64,000 bases of DNA, taken from the NCBI RefSeq assembly GCF_900114135.1, contig NZ_FORY01000006.1, positions 1 through 64,000 of the forward strand, in the 5' to 3' direction. Positions 16,720 to 27,286 of the stretch are shown piece after piece; the first letter of the stretch is position 1; every line of letters begins with the position of its first letter. The DNA comes from Celeribacter halophilus. GTDB lineage: Bacteria; Pseudomonadota; Alphaproteobacteria; Rhodobacterales; Rhodobacteraceae. The translations under genes were made by a program, and so were the position numbers. Below the pieces are notes generated by a model. That model saw only the letters and a program-made list of their open reading frames with translations, was not told the DNA's origin and searched no databases.

Positions 16720-17886
16720 ATGCGCCTTATATCCCACACCTCTTTGATCTCGGCGATTGCTCTGAGCGGCGGGTTGTCCGCACCGCTCTATGCCGCAGAG
16801 GATCTGACTTACCCCCTTGTCGACACGATGCAGGATCAATGTTTCGATCTCGCCGGTGAGGCAATCACCTGCCCCGCGACAGGCGAAGCGCTTTACGGTC
16901 AGGATGCGCAATACACGGGCACGGCCTCCGATTACACCGACAACGAAAACGGCACGGTGACCGACAATGTCACGGGCTTGCTCTGGCAAAAGACGCCGAC
17001 AGACGACCGCCTGAAATATGCAGACGCCATCGGCTATTGCGAGGCACTGGACCTCGGCGGGCGCACCGACTGGCGCGTGCCCTCGATCAAGGAACTCTAT
17101 TCCCTCGCCGATTTCCGCGGCGAATTGCTTCGCCCCGAAGAGGGCGAACCCACCCCCTATATCGACACCAGCGTGTTCGACTTCTCCTATCCCGAAGGAC
17201 AGATGGCCTTCGCCGGACAATACTGGAGCAGCACGCTCTATGTGAAAGGTCCAGTCATCAACGGACGCAATCAGGGGGCTTTCGGCTTCAACTTCGCGGA
17301 TGGCCATATCAAGTCCTACGGCACGGGCCTCGATTTCTACACCGGCGCCCCAAGCACACAAAGCGGATTGCCGACGGGTGACGGGCAAGGCGCTCCGGGC
17401 AATTTCGTGCGCTGCGTAGCCGGAGATTCCGATGTCTATGGCGTGAACAGTTTCACCGCCAATGACGATGGCACGGTTTCCGATGCAGCCACGGGGTTGA
17501 TGTGGCAACAGGCCGACGATGGCACCCGCCACGAATGGAAAGAGGCGCTGGCCTATTGCGAAGGGCTCGATCTGGGCGGTTACGACGACTGGCGTCTGCC
17601 CGACAGCAAGGAGTTGCAAAGCATTGTCGACTACAACCGCACCAGCATCCCCGCCATTGATGATCTGTTCGAGGTGACACAGGACTCCGAGACGCTCGAC
17701 TATTGGACCAGCACCACATTCGGCGACATCAAGAGCCACGCCAATGTCATCGTCTTCGGTCTGGCGCTCAGCAAATCAGCGGATCAGGACGAGTATATGG
17801 ACTGGCATGGCTCGGGCGCGCAACGCTGCTCGATCAATGCCTGCGACATAGACCGCCCCGACAACCTCGTGCGCTGCGTGCGCTGA
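16720..17886 (+). CDS. Secreted protein with two DUF1566/Lcl_C domains
   Basis: This 388-aa protein has a signal peptide (residues 1-26, ending LYAAE) and an internal duplication. The block NGTVTDNVTGLLWQ...LDLGGRTDWRVPSIKEL near residue 85 is repeated as DGTVSDAATGLMWQ...LDLGGYDDWRLPDSKEL near 255, each followed by a WSS/WTS and an RCV-type ending. This is the Lcl_C (DUF1566) fold, named for the adhesin-associated C-terminal domain of a Legionella collagen-like protein. GGAGG precedes the ATG at 16720; the frame is open further upstream but without similarity. A surface or adhesion role is inferred. Confidence 0.82.
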   Translation: MRLISHTSLISAIALSGGLSAPLYAAEDLTYPLVDTMQDQCFDLAGEAITCPATGEALYGQDAQYTGTASDYTDNENGTVTDNVTGLLWQKTPTDDRLKYADAIGYCEALDLGGRTDWRVPSIKELYSLADFRGELLRPEEGEPTPYIDTSVFDFSYPEGQMAFAGQYWSSTLYVKGPVINGRNQGAFGFNFADGHIKSYGTGLDFYTGAPSTQSGLPTGDGQGAPGNFVRCVAGDSDVYGVNSFTANDDGTVSDAATGLMWQQADDGTRHEWKEALAYCEGLDLGGYDDWRLPDSKELQSIVDYNRTSIPAIDDLFEVTQDSETLDYWTSTTFGDIKSHANVIVFGLALSKSADQDEYMDWHGSGAQRCSINACDIDRPDNLVRCVR

Positions 17887-18381
17887 GCCTCGCGTTTCCC
17901 GTCATACCTGCTCAGGTCTGGCGGGAAGCGCCCCCTACCCTACTCCTTACAGCAAACAACATATGACCACCGGCACGGCGCACACACCTGTCCGCCCGAT
18001 GATTCTACCGAACCGCGCGTTTCAGTGCATCATTCATGCAAAGACGTCCGCGCCCCTCTATATTTCCCGATAAAATAACAGCTTACGCCAGACCCTCCCT
18101 GCAAATTCACGCAGAGGGCCGGAGAGGACTACTCCTCAGGGTTTAATCCAACGGGCTATCTCCTGCGCCCAATTGGCTAGCAGACATAGATCAAACGCAG
18201 CCTCCCAGCCCTGCCTTCGCCCGCTGTCCGCCGCGAAACCTGCCCCTTTTGCCAATAGACATCAGTCCAACTGTCGCGCCCTGAAAGCCCCGCTTACATT
18301 CAGTGTCGAGGCGGTCAAAACACTCACAGTAACCGAGTAACTGGTGGCCTCGTTTGGAAACCCAATGGGAGGAAATGAACT
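17887..18381. other. Long leader/intergenic region with tandem small hairpins
   Basis: No gene is seen in 495 nt. A long imperfect hairpin just past the stop (17892-17932, arms GCGTTTCCCG and CGGGAAGCGC) may end the upstream transcript. Further on are CCCTCCCTGC with GCAGAGGG (18093-18118) and GAGGA-CTAC-TCCTC (18124-18137), which could form two adjacent stems in an RNA leader. An AT-rich patch (18055-18080) could hold a promoter. GGGAGGA precedes the next gene at 18382. Confidence 0.45.
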
Positions 18382-18774
18382 ATGAAACTTTTTCTTGTTA
18401 TCGCATCTGCAGCAGCTTTGACCGTAGGAGCCGCATCGGCTGACACAGTTCTGGGCACCGGATCGTGGTCCGGTTCCGAAAGCGGCGCAGCCATCACAGG
18501 CGGGTCCAGCGCAGGCACCACCTTCGGCGTCTCCGGCGCATCCAACACCTCTTCGATGGGCCTGTCGTCCAGCGGTCAGGCTGTTGGCTACACCGCTCTG
18601 GGCTTTGGCGCAGCAGGCTCCGGCTCGGCCTCCGGCACCACTTCAAACGGTGCAGTGAACAACACATCCACCTCTGCAACCTTCGGGATTGGTGGTTCGA
18701 CTGCGGGCGGCAGCTACTCCGGTACCAACGGCAGCTCCAGCGGCGCCTTCGGCGGATTTGGCACCATGTTCTAA
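18382..18774 (+). CDS. Gly/Ser-rich secreted low-complexity protein
   Basis: This 130-aa protein has a clean 20-residue signal peptide (ending ASA). The mature chain of about 110 residues is close to half Gly plus Ser, with Thr, Ala and Asn, and contains no Lys, Arg, His, Cys or Pro and only one Asp and one Glu. Aromatic residues are spaced through it in GFG, TFG and FGGFG units. Such composition is typical of self-assembling or amyloid-like surface proteins, but no known repeat (curlin, Fap) is present. It is followed by two intercistronic hairpins and a second secreted protein gene. Function unknown. Confidence 0.75.
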   Translation: MKLFLVIASAAALTVGAASADTVLGTGSWSGSESGAAITGGSSAGTTFGVSGASNTSSMGLSSSGQAVGYTALGFGAAGSGSASGTTSNGAVNNTSTSATFGIGGSTAGGSYSGTNGSSSGAFGGFGTMF

Positions 18775-18790
18775 TACTTGGTGTCAAAGC

Positions 18791-18850
18791 CTGACCGCAC
18801 ACTTGCGGTTTCAGGTGGCCGGAGTGGAATCCGAACGTACCGCTCCGGCC
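18791..18850 (+). promoter_or_regulatory. Tandem intercistronic hairpins
   Basis: ACCGCA-CACT-TGCGGT (18794-18809, extended outward by CTGA/TCAG) is followed by a second stem pairing GGCCGGAG (18817-18824) with CTCCGGCC (18843-18850). Both are perfect. The second is followed by TCATTTC, a poor T tract, so partial termination or mRNA stabilisation is likely, making the first gene more abundant than the second. Confidence 0.65.
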
Positions 18851-18888
18851 TCATTTCAACCCTCTGCGTTCGGAGAGGAGAAGGTCTC

Positions 18889-19605
18889 ATGTTTTATGAC
18901 AAAAAGGAGATGCCAATCGGAATATTGGCAAAAGTAACGGTTATCTCGGCAGCGATGCTGTGGGCAACATCTGCCTCCAGCCAATCCACAACCAGCACTT
19001 CGACATCAAGCTCATCCAGTGCCGCGGAAGTGGAAAGCTCGGCATCCGCCTCCGTGACAAGCGGCAACTCGAATGCCCAGATCTATCTGGATCAAAGCAC
19101 ACCGGGCACGCTCAGCACCCGTAATTCCTACAGCGGATCCTACACGGTGCGTTCCGCGCCCTCGGTCCAGCCTCCCTCGATGGGATCAGGCCACCCCTGC
19201 GCCTTGTCCGGCAGTATCGGCATATCCCTGATTGGTGGCGGTGCCGGTGGCGGGATGAACCGCGTCGACGAAGCCTGTCTTCTCGCCCAGATGGGACAGG
19301 GTCAGGCCGCGCTGATTATGATTGCCCGTCGTGATGCGGAAGCCTGTTTTGCGCTTCGCCAAGTCGGCTCGATCCCCTCGGGCAGCGTCTGCTCCGGCTC
19401 TGAACGCCGTTCAGCGGCCCAGGCCCAACGCGCGACCGTGTCTTCGATGAACCGTCAGACCGCGACCCGCACGACAGCGGCCCCGATCTCGCGCTATGTG
19501 TCCTGTTCGAAACGTGCAGATGGCAAGATTCTCGCTCGCAAACAGACGGGAACGCCCTATTCGAACGACCAGATCGCCAAATACTGCCGCAGTCAAATGC
19601 AATAA
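18889..19605 (+). CDS. Secreted Ser/Thr-rich protein with C-terminal cysteine module
   Basis: This 238-aa protein starts at 18889, where GGAGAAGG lies 4 nt upstream. A hydrophobic signal segment (about residues 10-30) is followed by a Ser/Thr-rich stretch with runs of Ser. A hydrophobic Gly-rich core (SIGISLIGGGAGGG) follows, then a helical segment with two Cys, and a basic C-terminal region with further cysteines, six in all. I cannot name a family. It is paired with the Gly/Ser-rich protein upstream; a chaperone, nucleator or anchor role for that protein is a hypothesis based on position only. Confidence 0.68.
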   Translation: MFYDKKEMPIGILAKVTVISAAMLWATSASSQSTTSTSTSSSSSAAEVESSASASVTSGNSNAQIYLDQSTPGTLSTRNSYSGSYTVRSAPSVQPPSMGSGHPCALSGSIGISLIGGGAGGGMNRVDEACLLAQMGQGQAALIMIARRDAEACFALRQVGSIPSGSVCSGSERRSAAQAQRATVSSMNRQTATRTTAAPISRYVSCSKRADGKILARKQTGTPYSNDQIAKYCRSQMQ

Positions 19606-19645
19606 CCCCCGAAACACTCTGCCCCCCCAATATGCGAGTGTAAAC

Positions 19646-19745
19646 TTTCGCCCTGCACGGCCCCACGCGTTTTCCGTCAACTCTGTCCCGATTGACCGAA
19701 AGAAAGCCTCACACGCACGGGTCGCAGCAGGGCGAAACCTTTTTT
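19646..19745 (+). ncRNA. Possible structured RNA or long-stem terminator
   Basis: TTTCGCCCTGC (19646-19656) pairs perfectly with GCAGGGCGAAA (19727-19737), and the second arm is followed by CCTTTTTTC. The 70-nt interior can fold further (ACGG with CCGT). This may be simply the terminator of the secreted-protein operon, or a small RNA ending at that terminator. Confidence 0.4.
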
Positions 19746-19840
19746 CGGATTTTCCGCCTCATACCCACAGTATGACATCACGCCGCGCAGGCCATTGTCA
19801 CATCAGCAACGCTGCTCCGCGCGCAAAGCATCCCCATATT

Positions 19841-20860
19841 TCACCCCGCGAACAGATGCACAGACGGATGACCTAAGTCGGGCATATCCTGCAAAGAGGC
19901 TTTCTCGTGGCTGGCGTAATTCTGGCGCACCGCATCGGCGAGACGCGCGAAGTAATTGGCGAATGTCGGCACCATCATCAAATGACGCGGCATGACCAGA
20001 GCCATTTTCTGTGCGACGCGGCCCGTGTCATAAAAGGCGACATTCTCGCGGACACGCTCCGGCAGGTTGCCGTGCAACGTCATCGACAGGTGGCAGGTCG
20101 CAAGCCCCTGCGCGACGATCTCAACGGCTCCGATATGCAGATCACTGGAGAAATACGGCACGGCGGAGGGAAGGTGGGATTTATACCATGCGTTGCTCTT
20201 TACCCGCCATTCATGCGAGGCGGTGACGCAAACACGTTTCATCAGGGCTTGCGGCAGGGTTTTCGGGACCACGTTTCCGTGAATGATATCGAGGGCCAGG
20301 TTCGGATCTATAGTCTTGGGAATGGCCCACAAAATCCGGTCTTCATATAGCACTTCATATTTGAGCGACGTGGTCTCGCGCAGGGTCTCCGTCTTGGCCA
20401 ACAGGCCCACACTGGCCTTGCGAATGGCAAGATAGTCGAGAAGTTCGGCGCTTGACGTGGCGAACTCCAGCGAAAACTCCGAAATCCGCGGATCGGCATG
20501 GGCCAGTGTCGCCGCCAGCCCCAGCACCCGCCCCGCATGGGAGGGGATCGTGGCGAGGCTCATCTTGCATTGCTGCTGCCCGAACTGCTCACAATGGCGG
20601 CTTTTCCCCTGTTCGAGATCGGCCAGAACATTGCGCGCCGTGGTTGCCCAAAGCTCCCCTGCTCCGGTCAGCACCTCGCAGCGCTTGCGATCCCGATGCA
20701 CCAGCTGTGCGCCGAGATCATCTTCGAGCTTGGCAAGCTGGGCCGAAATGGTGGGTTGGGACAACCCTAAAAGTTTCGCAGCTTTGCGGATCGACCCGGA
20801 AATAGCTATCGCATTGATCACTTCCAGTTGGCGAAGTGTAATTCCGTTAGAATAACTCAT
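19841..20860 (-). CDS. LysR-family transcriptional regulator
   Basis: This 339-aa regulator has an N-terminal winged helix-turn-helix (LRQLEVINAIAISGSIRKAAKLLGLSQPTISAQL, about residues 8-40) and a type-2 periplasmic-binding-like effector domain. ATG 20860 follows GGGGGGATT. Unusually for the family, no divergent target gene sits beside it; the upstream 413 nt lead to the end of a LuxR-type gene on the same strand. The effector is not predictable. Confidence 0.88.
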   Translation of the reverse strand: MSYSNGITLRQLEVINAIAISGSIRKAAKLLGLSQPTISAQLAKLEDDLGAQLVHRDRKRCEVLTGAGELWATTARNVLADLEQGKSRHCEQFGQQQCKMSLATIPSHAGRVLGLAATLAHADPRISEFSLEFATSSAELLDYLAIRKASVGLLAKTETLRETTSLKYEVLYEDRILWAIPKTIDPNLALDIIHGNVVPKTLPQALMKRVCVTASHEWRVKSNAWYKSHLPSAVPYFSSDLHIGAVEIVAQGLATCHLSMTLHGNLPERVRENVAFYDTGRVAQKMALVMPRHLMMVPTFANYFARLADAVRQNYASHEKASLQDMPDLGHPSVHLFAG

Positions 20861-21273
20861 AATCCCCCCGATTTCCGGCAGCAGCTCCCTAAGACGCCGT
20901 TTGTTTCCGGCTTCGCACGACAAAGCGCGATATGGCCTCACATCCGCGCTTTACGCGCATCCTGTCCCGCTGCATTTGGCACCCGGAAAATGATATGTGC
21001 TCCCGCCGACAAAGCGGCTCGGGAGCGTCATTCAGTGATCAGGTGCGTTCATTTGTGCCAGCCGGTGTCCGACCGGCCAAGGCCCTTCGCGCGTGACGGA
21101 GTCACAAGTAAACGTGAAAGGCCGATTATAAAGATACGGTGTGCGGCGGCTCCTGAAACCCTGTGGTGCATTTCGGGACCCGCGTGACCCGCAGAGCCTG
21201 CCCGACGCATGTGTGAGCGGTTCGGGCAAAGCCATGTGAAAAGCGCCCGCACGTTCGGCGAGCGCACCGCGCC
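20861..21273. other. Intergenic region between two regulator genes
   Basis: No gene is seen in these 413 nt. They contain the near-palindrome CGCGCTTTACGCGC (about 20942-20955) roughly 85 bp upstream of the LysR-type gene, a possible autoregulatory site. Other short inverted repeats are no more than expected in GC-rich DNA. Confidence 0.4.
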
Positions 21274-22059
21274 CTAGCAATTCTGGCTGTGAAAACAGAT
21301 TGCCGCTTCGGTCCGGTTCGTGACGCCAAGTTTCGCCATGATACGGTGCAGATGCAGCTTGATTGTGTGAGCAGAGACCGACAATTCATTAGCGATCATC
21401 TTGTTCGGCTGTCCCGAGGCCACCAGTTTGAGCACTTCGCGCTCGCGCGGGGTCAGTTTGGCAACCCCTTGGGCGCAGGCCTCCTCGCGGGCGTCCTTGG
21501 CGGGTGACACCTCGTCATTTGGATCGTCGTCCGGCATTGCCGCACGGTCCCTTTTGACGGCTTGCATTGCGCCCAGTGAACACACCGGCAGGTAATGCGC
21601 GCCGCAATCAATCAACCGGATCAACTGGACCCAGGCTGTCAGGTTCAGGTTCATCGGCAGGACACTCACCGTATAGGTTGAAAGCCGCGCCCCCCAGCGT
21701 TCCACCACCTCCGTGGCGCTGGCATCATCCCGCACGGCAATCGCCAGCCGGACACGGGGCGTCAGATGATCCTGTCGCTCAAGAAAAGTCATGAACCTGT
21801 CTGCCTGACGCTCATCGACAATCAAAAGCCGTGTCGCCCGGCCTTCCGGCTGAATATGGTTTGAAAGCACAAGATCCCATGTTTCCAAATCCGGAAAGCG
21901 AGAGGCGCGCACCTCGTCAAATTCCGTCTCGATCGTCCTGAGGACGACCTCCGAGAACAATCGTTGCGATCCTATGAATGTGAAGAGATCTTTCTGACAC
22001 ATGCTTGGCTGAATTGCCGGATGTGTGACGTCTTGGTCCGTCCCCCTCGGTTCGTACAT
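21274..22059 (-). CDS. LuxR/FixJ-type regulator with degenerate receiver-like domain
   Basis: This 261-aa protein ends in a GerE/LuxR helix-turn-helix (LTPREREVLKLVASGQPNKMIANEL through HLHRIMAKLGV, about residues 196-245). The N-terminal half resembles a receiver fold (RLLIVDERQAD..., a beta strand with paired acidic residue) but shows no clear phospho-acceptor Asp/Lys set, as in CsgD/VpsT-type biofilm regulators. Start 22059 has GGGAGG 5 nt upstream. The 5' leader holds a stem TGGTTGT-CCCC-ACAACCA. Regulation of the adjacent secreted-protein genes is a hypothesis. Confidence 0.82.
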   Translation of the reverse strand: MYEPRGTDQDVTHPAIQPSMCQKDLFTFIGSQRLFSEVVLRTIETEFDEVRASRFPDLETWDLVLSNHIQPEGRATRLLIVDERQADRFMTFLERQDHLTPRVRLAIAVRDDASATEVVERWGARLSTYTVSVLPMNLNLTAWVQLIRLIDCGAHYLPVCSLGAMQAVKRDRAAMPDDDPNDEVSPAKDAREEACAQGVAKLTPREREVLKLVASGQPNKMIANELSVSAHTIKLHLHRIMAKLGVTNRTEAAICFHSQNC

Positions 22060-22561
22060 AGCTACCTCCCTTACTATTTCTCCAACTGTGCAGATGGTTG
22101 TCCCCACAACCAAAACATAAACTCCGCACATACTCGTATTGAAGCAAAGGTAGCAGAAAACGGCTCACCGTTAATCTATATTTAACTATTGGAAACCCTA
22201 TCACCTGTCCAAAGGCATAGGTTTCCCGGCTTGTTTAACCGGTGTATCACCCCCCTGCATTGGCCATTTGACCTACCCTCAAAAAGCCCTAGAAGAGATC
22301 AATCTCTTGATTACACGAGGTTATATCGAGAATCCGCCTTTTTTCGGCCATAGACCGAACGGGTAATGCGCTCTCTCCCCGAAAAGACAGCATAAATTTT
22401 ATCATCGGGTCAATTCCAAAGTCGCAATTCGGCCTTATTCCAACAGAATCCGCCCATTCGGCACGCGACTCACACCCCGTTTCGGTGGCTTGCAAACCAC
22501 AACTTTGAGACACACGGGCAATCCCCTCCGGTCTAGGCACATCCTTTAGCGGATAGCCTTC
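22060..22561. other. Non-coding region upstream of the LuxR-type gene
   Basis: The right-hand flank of the regulator is AT-richer than its surroundings. Stems seen: TGGTTGT-CCCC-ACAACCA (22095-22112) and GGAAACCCTAT with ATAGGTTTCC (22191-22226, one bulged C). The 139-aa minus-strand frame that crosses 22289-22708 has no site and no recognisable product and runs through the folD terminator, so it is not called. Confidence 0.45.
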
Positions 22562-22588
22562 AAAAATGATGCGCGGGACTCCGCGCAT
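22562..22588 (-). terminator. Terminator downstream of folD
   Basis: On the minus strand ATGCGCGG and CCGCGCAT form a perfect 8-bp stem around a 4-nt loop (22569-22588), followed by CATTTTTG. It lies 75 nt beyond the folD stop. Confidence 0.72.
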
Positions 22589-22662
22589 CTCCGGCCCCCG
22601 AAACACACGGAGACCGGTTTCAAACTTGCGAACACCACCCCGAAGGGCGGCAAACCCTACGC

Positions 22663-23562
22663 TTATGTCAGACCGTCCGGCTCGGCCAAGCCATGTGCGC
22701 GGCAGCAAGCCGTGAGCGTGTTGGCCAGAAGGCAGGCAATCGTCATCGGCCCCACGCCACCGGGCACGGGGGTGATCGCACCCGCGACCTCCTTGGCAGC
22801 CGCGAAATCCACGTCACCCACAAGGCGCGACTTGCCTTCGCCACGCTCCGGCGCAGGAATACGGTTGATGCCCACATCAATCACCGTGGCACCCGGTTTG
22901 ATCCAGTCACCTTGCACGAAATTCGCACGCCCCACGGCGGCCACGACGATATCCGCGCGTTTGACCACCTCCGGCAAATCCTTCGTCCGACTGTGCGCGA
23001 TGGTCACGGTGCAGCTTTCACGCAGCAAAAGCTGTGCCATCGGCTTGCCGACAATATTCGAGCGCCCGATCACCACCGCATCCTTGCCGGACAGATCGCC
23101 CAACTGGTCACGCAGCATCATCACACAGCCCAGAGGCGTGCAGGGCACCATGCTCTTTTGCCCCGTCGCCAGAAGGCCGACATTGGAGATATGGAACCCG
23201 TCCACGTCTTTTGCCGGATCAATCGCATTGATCACGAGGCTCTCGTCGAGATGTGAGGGCAAAGGCAATTGCACCAGAATACCGTGCACGCTCGGGTCGG
23301 CGTTGAGCGTCTCGATCAACTCCAGAAGCGCCTCTTGCGTGGTGTCCACGGGCAGCTTGTGCTCGAAGGAGTTCATCCCCGCCTCGACCGTCTGCTTGCC
23401 TTTCGAGCGCACATAGACCTCGGAGGCCGGATCATCGCCCACCAGCACCACGGCCAGACCGGGGGTCACGCCTTGCGCCTCCTTGATCCGCGCCACATGG
23501 GTCGCAACCTTTTCGCGGATCAACGCCGCAAACGCTTTGCCGTCAATCAGAGTGGCCGTCAT
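22663..23562 (-). CDS. folD: Bifunctional methylenetetrahydrofolate dehydrogenase/cyclohydrolase
   Basis: This 299-aa enzyme interconverts 5,10-methylene-, methenyl- and 10-formyl-tetrahydrofolate in one-carbon metabolism. The active-site Tyr50 and Lys54 lie in [11 protein letters not shown], the signature PLPSHLDE near 105, and the NADP-binding block [14 protein letters not shown] near 165. The terminal [12 protein letters not shown] motif is intact. Start 23562 has GGAG 6 nt upstream and lies 1 nt past the chorismate mutase stop, so the two genes form one unit. Confidence 0.95.
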   Translation of the reverse strand: MTATLIDGKAFAALIREKVATHVARIKEAQGVTPGLAVVLVGDDPASEVYVRSKGKQTVEAGMNSFEHKLPVDTTQEALLELIETLNADPSVHGILVQLPLPSHLDESLVINAIDPAKDVDGFHISNVGLLATGQKSMVPCTPLGCVMMLRDQLGDLSGKDAVVIGRSNIVGKPMAQLLLRESCTVTIAHSRTKDLPEVVKRADIVVAAVGRANFVQGDWIKPGATVIDVGINRIPAPERGEGKSRLVGDVDFAAAKEVAGAITPVPGGVGPMTIACLLANTLTACCRAHGLAEPDGLT

Positions 23563-23563
23563 C

Positions 23564-23878
23564 TCAGTCTCCATTCTCTTCATCGCTGCCCAGCACACGT
23601 TCTTCGCGGGCAATCATTTCCTCGACCATCAGCGCCCACATCCGGCGCGCAAGATCGGGGGTGAAACCGGCCTCCCGCGCCTGCGCTTCGACCTTGTCCA
23701 GAACATCCTGCACACGGGTCTCGATCCGCGCAGGCAGCCCCTCGCCGGGTTTGAGTTCAATCGCCCGATCCACATGCGCCTGACGCAACGCCAGAAGGGC
23801 GACGAGGTCGCGGTCGATCCGGTCGATCTGCTGGCGCAACTCGGCCATAGTAGGGATGTCTTTCGGTGGTTTGAGCAT
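23564..23878 (-). CDS. Chorismate mutase (AroQ class)
   Basis: This 104-aa all-helical monofunctional chorismate mutase converts chorismate to prephenate. The family pattern [21 protein letters not shown] is at the N-terminus, with downstream basic residues ([13 protein letters not shown]) that line the active site. ATG 23878 is favoured because AGAGG lies 8 nt before it; an ATG at 23884 adds two residues. It is translated just ahead of folD, a common alphaproteobacterial pairing, downstream of a bidirectional terminator that separates it from ftsH. Confidence 0.9.
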   Translation of the reverse strand: MLKPPKDIPTMAELRQQIDRIDRDLVALLALRQAHVDRAIELKPGEGLPARIETRVQDVLDKVEAQAREAGFTPDLARRMWALMVEEMIAREERVLGSDEENGD

Positions 23879-23963
23879 CGGCATATCCTCTTTGCCTGCC
23901 CTTTAACATGTGCCCGCCGCTTGGGAAAGATCATGAGGCCGCAGTCATATCCATGAGGCCCAA

Positions 23964-23998
23964 AGAAAAACCGCGCCTCAATCGAGACGCGGCTTTTT
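23964..23998 (-). terminator. Bidirectional-looking terminator after ftsH
   Basis: CCGCGCCTC (23971-23979) and GAGACGCGG (23984-23992) form a 9-bp stem with one wobble pair, flanked by A5 on one side and T6 on the other. On the minus strand it ends the tol-pal-ftsH run 20 nt after the ftsH stop. Confidence 0.88.
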
Positions 23999-24017
23999 TG
24001 ATCTGTCAGTTCGATCG

Positions 24018-25937
<1,920 letters not shown>

Positions 25938-26016
25938 GGGGGGTCTCCTCGAAATAGTCAGGGGTCACGCCGATAGCGTGAGGCTTCCCCCTAAGATAGG
26001 CATCCACGGCCCAAGT

Positions 26017-27279
26017 TCAATGCGATAAAAGCGATGTGTAGAATCCGCCAGTCGGATGGATCAGCCGTGCGGAGGCCGGCCCCATTCCGGCAAGAGGGGC
26101 GGAAATCAGTGTATTGCCGTCAAATACCGCCGGAGAGGCGGCCAAAGTCTCGCGCGGCGGGGCGTCTTTCGGGCGTTCACCCAGTTGCAACAACCCGTCT
26201 TCGCCTAGAGCGCGGATCACGAAACCCTTGTTTTCAATACCTTCCAGACGCCACCGCCCGTCCCAGACCTGATCCGGAGCGGCCACGACACCGGCAACCG
26301 CACCATGTTCGCGGGTCAGCCGGAAGACATCCTTACCCCCCAAAAGCCGCACGCCGTGCAGCGTCGCATCGCGGCCCCGCATCATGGCAGAAAGAAATTC
26401 CTGAAGCTTCATCCCGCGCGGGCCATAATCCGCCGAGGCAATCCACCGCAGGGCGGCAGCGACCAGACGGCGATTCACTTCGGGCGATCCTTCGGCAAAG
26501 CGGCGGCGGTCGATGATCAGATCACCCTGCTCCTCGCGCACACAGTCCATCGCGTGATCATGGGTGGCAAAGTCGAGCGCCGAACGCACCTGTCCCAGAT
26601 GGTCCATCACCCGCCCCACCACATGCACGTCGATGCCGAGTTTGGAGAGTTCCTCCATCGCGCGGCGAGCTTTCACACGGTCATAGGCCTCGTCGTCATT
26701 GGACGGATCATCCACCCACGGTTCGCGCAATTCACGTAGATATTGCCGAAGCTCGAACCGCTCCTGCATCAAGAGAGGTCGCACCCAGGTGATCCCGTCG
26801 GAGGCCCTGCGCCTCTGCATCCCCGTCAGCCCGTCAATGCCGGAGGCCCGCGCCAGACGCATGAAAAACGTCTCGGCCTGATCATCCGCCGTATGGGCCA
26901 GTGCAATCGTGGAAATCCCGCGCCCCTTGGCCCAGTCGGCCATCAACCGATAACGCGCACGGCGGGCGGCGTCCTGCAAATTGCCCTTGCCCGTGTAGCC
27001 CGTCCAGTTGAGCGTGGTGTGTCTGACCTTGAGACGTTCGGACACTTCCGCCACGAATTTCGCCTCTTCGGCAGCCTCCGGACGCAACCCGTGGTTCACC
27101 GTGACGGCTTCGAGGCGCACGCGTTCCTCTGCGGCCCATTCGGCCATCAGATGCAAAAGTGCGAGGCTGTCGCCGCCGCCAGAGACGGCCACGGCCAGAT
27201 GGTCCGGTTTGTCGAAAGAAAAGGCGGAGGCCACGAAATGCCTGAGCATCGCCCGGTTCGCCGCTTTTTCTTCCATCAT
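26017..27279 (-). CDS. tilS: tRNA(Ile)-lysidine synthetase
   Basis: This 420-aa enzyme modifies C34 of the CAU-anticodon isoleucine tRNA to lysidine, allowing AUA decoding. The PP-loop SGGGDS is at residues 33-38, with the HTADDQAET motif near 135. The start is set at the tandem ATG 27279/27276, downstream of AAAGG and 7 nt past the ybgF stop; the frame is open to 27381 but that part overlaps ybgF. Placement between ybgF and ftsH is typical of the order. Confidence 0.93.
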   Translation of the reverse strand: MMEEKAANRAMLRHFVASAFSFDKPDHLAVAVSGGGDSLALLHLMAEWAAEERVRLEAVTVNHGLRPEAAEEAKFVAEVSERLKVRHTTLNWTGYTGKGNLQDAARRARYRLMADWAKGRGISTIALAHTADDQAETFFMRLARASGIDGLTGMQRRRASDGITWVRPLLMQERFELRQYLRELREPWVDDPSNDDEAYDRVKARRAMEELSKLGIDVHVVGRVMDHLGQVRSALDFATHDHAMDCVREEQGDLIIDRRRFAEGSPEVNRRLVAAALRWIASADYGPRGMKLQEFLSAMMRGRDATLHGVRLLGGKDVFRLTREHGAVAGVVAAPDQVWDGRWRLEGIENKGFVIRALGEDGLLQLGERPKDAPPRETLAASPAVFDGNTLISAPLAGMGPASARLIHPTGGFYTSLLSH

Positions 27280-27286
27280 CCGGCCT

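Noticed and set aside
18382-18774. Curli or Fap amyloid subunit
   Set aside because: No curlin repeat motif, and no csgEFG- or fap-like export genes in the window. Only the composition suggests self-assembly.
22289-22708. A 139-codon frame between the LuxR-type gene and folD
   Set aside because: It overlaps the folD 3' end, contains the folD terminator hairpin, has no site and no recognisable family. The DNA is non-coding in character.
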